From Bacteroidota bacterium (GTDB lineage Bacteria > Bacteroidota > Bacteroidia > Chitinophagales > Chitinophagaceae), in assembly GCA_018267625.1 (NCBI GenBank), contig JAFDYC010000074.1, forward strand, positions 79,295 to 143,294: a DNA stretch of 64,000 bases. The letters are read 5' to 3'. Below, piece after piece: positions 56,076-63,046 of this stretch. The position numbers and the translations under genes were made by a program. The notes below the pieces were generated by a model. That model was not told the DNA's origin. It worked only from the letters and a program-made list of their open reading frames with translations, and did no database searches. Positions within the stretch are counted from its first letter, which is position 1, and every line of letters starts with the position of its first letter.

Positions 56076-56333
56076 ATGAACAGCTTAAAGAATTTTACCG
56101 GCAAGTATCAATTGTCCAAAACACTCCGCTTTGAACTGAAACCCATCTACGACAGTCGCTAAGCTACTGATAAGTCGCCTAAAGATGCCGTTACTAACGG
56201 AGCCTACCACATAGCCAAGGAGGGGCTAATGTGGCTGATGTAGCTTCACGAACTTGAAGGCGACGATTGGAAGTGATTAGATTTGGATAAGACCAATAAA
56301 GGATGTTTGGATTTTGTACAGAATTTCAAATAA
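56076..56333 (+). pseudogene. cas12a: Fossil of a canonical cas12a: both ends kept, middle deleted
   Basis: One reading frame from ATG 56076 to TAA 56331-56333. The first 28 codons contain KYQLSKTLRFELKPI, the canonical Cas12a N-terminus (WED-I, crRNA binding). A TAA at 56160-56162 follows. Directly after it, in the same frame, come KDAVTNGAYHIAKEGLMWL and, across TAG 56241 and TGA 56274, LHELEGDDWK and LDLDKTNKGCLDFVQNFK. This is the C-terminal RuvC-III region and tail of Cas12a. The usual DADANGAYH has become DAVTNGAYH, so the second Asp is gone. About 1150-1200 codons of a normal Cas12a are missing. It lies 19 bases upstream of the intact effector gene, whose own N-terminus (YKLTKAIRFRLEP) is a separate version of the same motif. 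Confidence 0.88.
56254..56285 (+). promoter_or_regulatory. Possible promoter of the effector operon, inside the cas12a fossil
   Basis: TTG (56254-56256), 21 bases, then TAGATTTG (56278-56285), an exact TAnnTTTG. It would give a leader of about 60 bases before ATG 56353. The match lies within former coding sequence, so it may be chance or a recruited promoter. Confidence 0.35.
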
Positions 56334-56352
56334 AACTCAAATAAACACAATC

Positions 56353-59300
56353 ATGGAAAATTACAAATTGACGAAAGCAATCCGCTTCCGTTTAGAACCC
56401 ACCGAAGAAAACAACTTGATACAACAACAAGTTGATGAGTTGAAGAACATTTCTTTTGACTTGGTATCCTTTATTTCCAAGTTGGGCAATTTCAAGGACT
56501 CGTTGAAACAATATTTGCTTCACGATCATAGGAACGGTACCAAGCAAGTGAAAAGTGGCTTGTCTATTAAAAGTGAATGGCTAAAACGATATGCAAAGCA
56601 AATCTTCCACGATAGTGAAGCCGAGCGCGACAAAACCAAGCGGAAACAAACCAAAACAATAGGAGAATTTGGAAGCTTAGCTAAAGATATTGAAGACCGA
56701 TTGGATGAGCTTGAGAACACCTACCAGGAATTGACGGATGATGCCATCGCACAGTTAAATGAACGCGCTAGGAACGCCCATTCTGGACTTTTACTTAAAA
56801 GGCTTGGTAGTAGAAATGGCTTGTCCTATTTCGTGGACTTGGTAGAAAATTCAGTGGATAAACATGAGGAAGGAGATTTGAGCATTCAACTCAAGTCGCA
56901 AGGAAAAGCGCTACACTTGGAGCTATTAGCGGGTATTAAAAAATTCCTGCCGGAACAATCCACGGGAGTGCCCATAGCCAAGGCTAGTTTCAACTATTAC
57001 ACCATCAACAAAATGCCGGTTGACTATGCGCAAAAGGTGCGCGAGCAGCAAAGCAAGCTGCTAATTACGGATTGGAATGGGCAGATATGGAGCGGTAAGA
57101 GTTATTCCCGGGAAATTAAAGATGATGTGCAAGCGGGGGGTTCTGATTTAGAAGCTTTGCGCCAAAAACTAAAGAACATTAAAGCCCAACAAAAGGCAAG
57201 GTTCAATGAACTGATGACCCAAAACCTGAGCTTTCAAGAATTGAAGAATAACGCCGAGCTTTATTTGTTTTCCAGTATTAGCGAACAAGAGTTCAACAGT
57301 TATAAAGACCTAACGGGTATAATAGAAAAAGAAGCAACCAAGCTTAGTCAAGCGAGCGATGATAGCCAGAAACTGCAACTCAGAAGCAACTTGCAAAGGC
57401 TTAAGAAGGAACGGGGAGCCTTAATTAATGCTGCCGATAAACGAAATCAGAACAGTTTCAAAACATATAAGGGATTTGCAGATCTATATCGGAATATTGC
57501 CTTAAAGCACGGTCGTATTCTTTCTACCATTAAGGGAATTGAAAAGGAAGCAGTAGAATCCCAACTCCTGCAATATTGGTCATTAGTTTTGGAGCGCGAA
57601 GGCAGGCATCAACTCCTGCTCATTCCAAAACAATTTGCTGCCAAATGTTATGCTTTTGTCTGCAACGCACCGGTATGCCAGCAGACCTCAGCCAGTAAGA
57701 TTTATTGGCTGGAGAGCTTCACACTGAGAAGCCTACGTAAGCTTTGTTTCGGTCATTTAGATGCCGGTACAAATACTTTTAATAATGATATTCAAAGTGT
57801 TTTAAGATATCATAGCTATTCCGAAACAGATAATAGAGGGCAAAACAAACAAGTTAATATAGAAGGCGAATTCTCCTTTAAAGGTGATGCACGCAAGATC
57901 ATTGCGTTTTACAAGGATGTTTTAGCCTCCAGATATACGCAGCCGGTCTTGAAGCTCCCCATACGAGCACTGAGAAAGGAAGTCACGGAAAAAAATTTTG
58001 AAACGCTGGACGAGTTTCAAATTGCCTTAGAAAAAATTTGCTACAAACGCTATGCACTACTGCCGGAGCAAATTCTGGATACAATAATCAGGCGCTACCA
58101 ACCGCAAGTTTTTGACATCACCTCCACTGACTTGACAAAAGGAGAAAGCGACAACGAAAAACGCCATACACAGATTTGGCGCAGATTCTGGACAAACGAA
58201 AATGAGCAGCAAAATTTTGACATTCGTATCAATCCTGAACTGGCCATTCTTTGGCGGCCAGCGAAAGAAAGCAGAGTGCATAAGTATGGCAAAGAATCTG
58301 CCCTATTTGACGAAAACAAACACAACCGCTACCTCCATCCACAATTTACCCTGGTCACCACCATCTCCGAACATAGCAACACGCCTACTAAAGAATTATC
58401 TTTTATGACAGATGAGGAATTCACTCATTCAGTTGAAGAATTTAATAATAAGTTTAAAAAAGAGGATTTTAAATTTGCTTTAGGTATCGATAATGGCGAA
58501 ACAGAATTAGCAACATTTGGTGTTTATTTTCCTGTTTTCAAACAAAATACTCATGAAGAAAGCATTCAAGAAATTGATAAAATTAATGAATACGGCTTTA
58601 AAGTTTTAAGCATAACTAATTTATCACATTCAGAAGCAGATAAAAACGGAAAAGACCGAAAAATCATTCAAAATCCATCTTATTTTTTAAGCAAAGAGCA
58701 ATACACTCGAACTTTTGAAAAAACAGAGACTGAATATCAGACAATGTTTTCTAAATTGTTTAAAGAAGACAGCTTGCTTACACTCGATTTAACTACTGCA
58801 AAAGTAATTGGCGGACACATTATTACTAATGGTGATGTGCCTACTTATTTTAACCTTTGGATGCGACATGCCCAGCGTATGCTGTGGGATATGAATGACC
58901 ACGCAGAAAAGCAAACGGCTAAACAAATAACCTTGAAAAAAAGCGAAGATCTGAACCAAGCCGAAAAAGAAAAATTTATTGAATATCTCAATTTAACTAA
59001 AAACAATAAAAAATATTTTTCACTATCTGAAACAGAAAAAACAGAATATACTAATTGGATTTACGCAATCTGGAACAGACAAACCACGAATTTGCCCGCT
59101 GAAAAAAACCAGAAATATGAAACAGTTAAGAAAGACCAGCGTGTAGGCTATTACTCAAAGCATATCATATTAGCAGTATGTTATATCGGTGAGGATTTGC
59201 AATCGGTAACAGAAATTTTTGATGTTCGTAATATATTCAAACTTCGGAAAGATTTTTTTGCCATTAAAACTGAGCAAGAAATTATTCAAGAACTTAACAA

Positions 59301-59994
59301 CTACAATACCAATGAAAACCGCCAACAAATAGGCAATGAAGAATTAGAGCTTAAGATCAACCATCTTAGAGCTGCTGTAGTGGCCAACGCCATTGGGGTC
59401 ATTGATTCTCTTTATCACTACTATAAAAGCAAAACTCAGGGTGAAGGCTTGGTGATCAAAGAAGGCTTTGATACAAATAAAGTAGCAGAAGATTTAGGTA
59501 AGTTTAGCGGGAATATCTACCGTGTATTAGAACGCAAACTATATCAGAAATTCCAAAATTATGGTTTAGTTCCTCCTATTAAAAGCTTAATGACAGTGCG
59601 AAGTGAAGGGCTCGCTGGAGAGAATAATAAAGATGCAATTATACGATTAGGTAATATTTGTTTTATCAGTGATTTTCAAACAAGCAATCTTTGTCCTTCA
59701 TGTGGAAGAAATAACCCGGGACATATAGACCCATACATCTGTAACAATTGCAACTTTAATAGCTCAGGGCTCATGCATTCCAATGATGGTGTTGCAGGAT
59801 ATAATATTGCTAAACGAGGGTTTTATAATTTTTTAAACCCTGCTCCTCATATAATAAAAGAAGTAAAGAAATCTTCTGAACAACCACATAAAAACACAAA
59901 TAATAATCGCCCTCAAAACAATAATAAATTATCTCAACACAAGACAGACTTAGAAATTGCGTTAGAAAAAGCCGGATTTAAAAACAAAAGATAA
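56353..59994 (+). CDS. cas12a2: Cas12a2-type CRISPR effector nuclease
   Basis: A 1213-aa effector. The Cas12a-like N-terminus is MENYKLTKAIRFRLEP. A long helical REC region follows (about 30-560), with many Lys/Glu-rich helices. RuvC-I is FALGIDNGETELATFG (D713), RuvC-II is probably GLVIKEGFD (E1037) and RuvC-III is SNDGVAGYNIAKRG (D1145). Between RuvC-I and RuvC-II lie 324 residues, against about 90 in canonical Cas12a. The zinc ribbon CPSCGRNNPG...YICNNC (C1114, C1117, C1130, C1133) stands where canonical Cas12a has its Nuc domain. This is the Cas12a2 layout. In known members, RNA matched by the crRNA unleashes cutting of RNA and DNA and growth arrest. The ATG 56353 was chosen because the open frame from TTG 56314 starts inside the cas12a fossil. 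The stop and the next ATG share one base (TAATG). The 3' part (from about 58,400) is much more A/T-rich than the 5' part. Confidence 0.87.
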   Translation: MENYKLTKAIRFRLEPTEENNLIQQQVDELKNISFDLVSFISKLGNFKDSLKQYLLHDHRNGTKQVKSGLSIKSEWLKRYAKQIFHDSEAERDKTKRKQTKTIGEFGSLAKDIEDRLDELENTYQELTDDAIAQLNERARNAHSGLLLKRLGSRNGLSYFVDLVENSVDKHEEGDLSIQLKSQGKALHLELLAGIKKFLPEQSTGVPIAKASFNYYTINKMPVDYAQKVREQQSKLLITDWNGQIWSGKSYSREIKDDVQAGGSDLEALRQKLKNIKAQQKARFNELMTQNLSFQELKNNAELYLFSSISEQEFNSYKDLTGIIEKEATKLSQASDDSQKLQLRSNLQRLKKERGALINAADKRNQNSFKTYKGFADLYRNIALKHGRILSTIKGIEKEAVESQLLQYWSLVLEREGRHQLLLIPKQFAAKCYAFVCNAPVCQQTSASKIYWLESFTLRSLRKLCFGHLDAGTNTFNNDIQSVLRYHSYSETDNRGQNKQVNIEGEFSFKGDARKIIAFYKDVLASRYTQPVLKLPIRALRKEVTEKNFETLDEFQIALEKICYKRYALLPEQILDTIIRRYQPQVFDITSTDLTKGESDNEKRHTQIWRRFWTNENEQQNFDIRINPELAILWRPAKESRVHKYGKESALFDENKHNRYLHPQFTLVTTISEHSNTPTKELSFMTDEEFTHSVEEFNNKFKKEDFKFALGIDNGETELATFGVYFPVFKQNTHEESIQEIDKINEYGFKVLSITNLSHSEADKNGKDRKIIQNPSYFLSKEQYTRTFEKTETEYQTMFSKLFKEDSLLTLDLTTAKVIGGHIITNGDVPTYFNLWMRHAQRMLWDMNDHAEKQTAKQITLKKSEDLNQAEKEKFIEYLNLTKNNKKYFSLSETEKTEYTNWIYAIWNRQTTNLPAEKNQKYETVKKDQRVGYYSKHIILAVCYIGEDLQSVTEIFDVRNIFKLRKDFFAIKTEQEIIQELNNYNTNENRQQIGNEELELKINHLRAAVVANAIGVIDSLYHYYKSKTQGEGLVIKEGFDTNKVAEDLGKFSGNIYRVLERKLYQKFQNYGLVPPIKSLMTVRSEGLAGENNKDAIIRLGNICFISDFQTSNLCPSCGRNNPGHIDPYICNNCNFNSSGLMHSNDGVAGYNIAKRGFYNFLNPAPHIIKEVKKSSEQPHKNTNNNRPQNNNKLSQHKTDLEIALEKAGFKNKR

Positions 59995-61022
59995 TGAGTA
60001 AGAAACCAACAATCCTACACGAAGGAGAAAGCAGGGAAATAATCATTTATAAAGATGGCAGGAATGTACCGAAAGTAGAAGTGTTGTTGCAACACGATAA
60101 CCTTTGGCTTACACAGAAGTCAATAGCCATGCTGTTTGGTGTGGAGCGTTCGGTAATTACCAAGCATATAAAAAATATTTTCAAAACGGGTGAATTGGCT
60201 GAAATTTCAGTATGTGCAAAATTTGCACATACTGCCGAAGACGGTAAGAATTACAACACCGCTTTTTATAAATTAGAATTGGTGATTGCTGTGGGCTATC
60301 GTGTCAATTCTGAGCGGGCAATACTTTTTCGTAATTGGGCAACCAATATTTTAAGGGAATACATTCAAAAAGGTTCCGTGCTTGATGTAGAGCGACTAAA
60401 ACAACCTGAATATATTTTCGGACAAGATTATTTTGACGAAACCCTTGAACGCATTCGGGATATTCGCAGCAGCGAAAGACGTTTCTATCAAAAAATTACA
60501 GACATATATGCCGAATGCAGTGCTGATTACAATGTGAACAGTACCGAAACAAAGACATTTTTTGCTACCGTACAAAATAAATTGCATTGGGCTATTACTC
60601 GCGAAACTGCTGCCGAAATTGTCTATCATCGCGCCAATCATACCCAACAAAATATGGGACTTACTTCGTGGAAGAATGCCCCTGACGGAAAAATCCGAAA
60701 AAGTGATGTAAGTATTGCCAAAAACTACCTTAATGAAGAAGAATTAGGTAGTCTAAACCGAATTGTTACGATGTATCTAGACTATGCAGAAGACCAAGCC
60801 AAACGAAGAAAAGTAATGTATATGAGCGACTGGGTGGAAAAACTAAATGCTTTTCTACAATTTAACGAACGTGAAATTTTAGATTTCCCCGGCAAAGTAA
60901 CGCATGAAATTTCAAAAGCCTTTGCGGAAAGTGAATTTGAAAAATACCGTATTGTACAAGATAAATTGTATCAATCCGACTTTGATAAATTGTTGAAACA
61001 TACAAAAAACAACATGCAATAA
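59994..61022 (+). CDS. RhuM-family protein inserted in the cas operon
   Basis: A 342-aa protein of the RhuM (virulence RhuM) family. A helix-turn-helix-like N-terminal part, LWLTQKSIAMLFGVERSVIT (about 38-57), is followed by HIKNIFKTGEL and the family signature FYKLELVIAVGYRVNSERAI and FRNWATNILREYI. The C-terminal half has FFATVQNKLHWAITRETAAE and ADQ-like helices with WVEKLNAFL near the end. Relatives occur beside type I restriction genes and in mobile islands; their biochemical role is unsettled (DNA-binding regulator or toxin-like). Its ATG overlaps the effector stop by one base, so it is translated with the effector. It is 42% or lower in GC, unlike cas4-cas1-cas2, which suggests it arrived separately. 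Confidence 0.88.
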   Translation: MSKKPTILHEGESREIIIYKDGRNVPKVEVLLQHDNLWLTQKSIAMLFGVERSVITKHIKNIFKTGELAEISVCAKFAHTAEDGKNYNTAFYKLELVIAVGYRVNSERAILFRNWATNILREYIQKGSVLDVERLKQPEYIFGQDYFDETLERIRDIRSSERRFYQKITDIYAECSADYNVNSTETKTFFATVQNKLHWAITRETAAEIVYHRANHTQQNMGLTSWKNAPDGKIRKSDVSIAKNYLNEEELGSLNRIVTMYLDYAEDQAKRRKVMYMSDWVEKLNAFLQFNEREILDFPGKVTHEISKAFAESEFEKYRIVQDKLYQSDFDKLLKHTKNNMQ

Positions 61023-61071
61023 GATAAATTCTCCCCCCAAGTTCTTTGACATACTGAAAAAATGAAATACT

Positions 61072-61641
61072 ATGGAAACTTCCCTGCCCATTTCGTACCT
61101 CAATGATTTTATTTTTTGCCCTTATTCCCTGTACCTGCATCAGGTGTTTGATAATAATGTGGAGGAGCTATACAGCGCGGCACCCCAGCAAGTGGGCAAG
61201 CTGCACCACACGGCCATTGATCACCCGCCGACGAGTAGAAAAGACAGCCAAACGCTCAAGGGCATTTACGTGCTTTCCAAGCGCCTGGGCATCTATGGCA
61301 AGATAGATACCCTGCATGTGGCAGAGCAAAGGCTGGTAGAAAGTAAATATGCCATCACTACGCTTTACAAGGGCTACTACTACCAGCTTTGGGCGCAATA
61401 CTTCGCCCTGCAAGAGATGGGCTACACCATCACGCAACTACAGTTTTTTTCAATCAAAGACCGAAAAGTGCACCCGGTAGCCTTGCCCGGCGAGGCGGCG
61501 TTTGCCGAGCTGTAGCAACACATCCGCAGCATTGCCCGCTACGACTTTGAACAAGACTTTACGCCGAACCCCGTCAAGTGCCTGCATTGCATCTACGCCA
61601 CACTTTGCGACAAAACCGATGCTGATCATGTTTACGCATAA
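61072..61641 (+). pseudogene. cas4: cas4 with an in-frame amber stop
   Basis: A RecB-like Cas4 exonuclease that helps trim prespacers and select PAMs. The reading frame starts at ATG 61072 (METSLPISYLNDFIFCPYS, C16). It carries LHHTAIDH, YGKIDTLH (active-site Asp) and VESKYA (Glu-x-Lys), then meets TAG at 61513-61515. The same frame continues without a break to TAA 61639-61641 and encodes VKCLHCIYATLCD, the three C-terminal Fe-S cysteines. CAG to TAG is the simplest origin. The truncated 147-aa product lacks three of four cluster ligands and is unlikely to work unless the stop is read through. The last codons overlap the start of cas1. Confidence 0.88.
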
Positions 61642-62595
61642 AGACATTGAAAACCGTAGCCTGTTTGTCATCAGCGGTGTTGAGAACCAAAGACTAAAGG
61701 TATCTGCCGGGCGGCTCCTTCTGGAAGACGAAGAGGGTGTGGCGATTACGAAGTTGCCTTTCCCTAAGATACTGAGCCTGATGATTGTGGAGCACACCAC
61801 CATCACCACAGCACTGATAGAGCATTGCAACAAGCATGGCGTGCCCATCGTGGTGATGAAGCCCAACTTTAGGCCGGTATTCTACTTCGGCAATATGGCC
61901 GAGGCCAATTATTTATTGCGCAAGAAACAGTTTGAGCAGAGCAAAGGCATCCTGGAGATTGCACAGGTGATCATCAGCAATAAGCTGAACAACCAACGGG
62001 CACTGCTGGACAAAACCCGGCAGAAGACCCCCGAGGTAGATGCTGCACGCCAAAGCATGCGGACAGCCTGCAACAAGGAGCCACCGTGCAAGACTACCGT
62101 GAGCTGATGGGGCTGGAAGGGCGGGCTGCCAAAGCCTTTTTTCAAGCCTATTTCAGCTTTGCAACTTGGCAAGGCCGCCAGCCGCGCGTGAAGCGGGACA
62201 CCCTCAATGTTACCCTGGATATTGGCTATACCATGCTCTTTAACTACATAGAGTGTATGCTGCGCCTCTTCGGCTTTGATCTCTATATGGGCGTGTATCA
62301 CCAGCTATGGTTCCGGCGAAAGAGCCTGGTCTGCGACCTCATGGAGCCTTTTCGCTGCATTGTGGAACACCAAATTCGAAAGGCCTTGAACTATGGTACG
62401 TTTAAGAGCAGCGACTTCGAACTACACAAAGGCGCTTACTACCTGAAGTCGGGTATGAAGCGACTCTATACCCAAACCTTCTTTGAGGCCATCATTGCGC
62501 ACAAATCAGCTATCTACAAGTACATTCAGCAGTATTACCGCTGCTTTATGGGCAGAAAAAGTGTTAACCAATATCCAATCTTTAGTTATGAGTAA
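61619..62595 (+). pseudogene. cas1: cas1 with a frameshift
   Basis: Cas1 integrase of the type V-A group. The first frame begins at ATG 61619 (or ATG 61628, MFTHKDIENRSLFVISG) and reads through HTTITTALIEHCNKHGVPIV and LLDKTRQKTPEVDAARQSM. Homology then moves to another frame (ADSLQQGATVQDYRELMGLEG and onward) to TAA 62593-62595. A loss of one base near 62057-62062 explains it. The frame-1 product would end at 62107 with an unrelated tail (TACNKEPPCKTTVS). All expected catalytic residues, the Glu of GLEGRA, His of GVYHQ and Asp of DLMEPF, lie after the break. The rejoined length (about 325 aa) is normal. It could be real decay or a sequencing error. Confidence 0.87.
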
Positions 62596-62866
62596 AGTAA
62601 TTATCGTTGCTTATGATATTAGCAACAACAAGGTGCGCACCAAGTTCTCTAAGTTTTTGGCACAGTATGGGGTGCGGGTGCAGTTTTCTGTGTTTGAAAT
62701 CGAAAACTCCAAGCGCGTGCTCGACATTGTGTGCACCAAAGTAGAGGCACGGTTTAAGAAACTTTTTGAGCCGGGCGACAGCGTATATCTCTTTGTTACC
62801 GACCGGGAAAGCACGATAAGCTATGGCAGTGCCAGCCTGCTGGGACAGGATTTGATTATGGTGTAG
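62588..62866 (+). CDS. cas2: CRISPR-associated endoribonuclease-like Cas2
   Basis: A 92-aa ferredoxin-fold protein that dimerises and bridges two Cas1 dimers for spacer integration. It starts MSKVIIVAYDISNNKVRTKF with the conserved Asp of the first strand (D10), then LAQYGVRVQFSVFEIE and LFEPGDSVYLFVTD. It is intact and of normal size. The ATG overlaps the end of the cas1 frame by 8 bases, and it is followed by the leader and array. Confidence 0.95.
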   Translation: MSKVIIVAYDISNNKVRTKFSKFLAQYGVRVQFSVFEIENSKRVLDIVCTKVEARFKKLFEPGDSVYLFVTDRESTISYGSASLLGQDLIMV

Positions 62867-63046
62867 CAAACCTGTGGTGGGTTCCGATGCATAATTTCCG
62901 GGACTTCCGATGCTTTGTATTGAAAATCTGCAAAAACAAGTAACAGGTTGAACTGCCTGATTACAAAGGGGGGGGTAAACAAACAAAAAAATATTTTCTG
63001 AAATAGTTGGATACCAGTACCTAAATTGTATTTTTGTGGATGAAAG
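62867..63046 (+). promoter_or_regulatory. CRISPR leader
   Basis: 180 bases between cas2 and the first repeat. It contains a run of eight G (62968-62975), an A-rich stretch, and at its very end TTGG (63007-63010), 18 bases, TATTTTTG (63029-63036), a Bacteroidota-type promoter. It would start the precursor crRNA within about 10 bases of the first repeat. No anti-repeat was seen, so there is no sign of a tracrRNA. Confidence 0.65.

Noticed and set aside
56314..56352. Longer effector frame beginning at TTG 56314
   Set aside because: These 13 codons overlap the end of the cas12a fossil in another frame and precede a good ATG whose product starts exactly like Cas12a proteins.
56353..59994. Calling the effector an ordinary Cas12a
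   Set aside because: The zinc ribbon, the long gap between RuvC-I and RuvC-II and the separate canonical cas12a fossil argue against it.
61513..61515. Reassignment of TAG as a sense codon
   Set aside because: cas2 ends normally at TAG, and the other broken frames contain TAA and TGA as well, so a genetic-code change does not explain them.
62968..62975. Run of eight G in the leader as a phase-variable switch
   Set aside because: It lies outside any gene and no promoter spacing clearly depends on it. It is more likely a place prone to sequencing error.
62867..63046. tracrRNA or scout-type RNA in the leader
   Set aside because: No stretch complementary to the repeat was found, and Cas12a-type handles need no second RNA.
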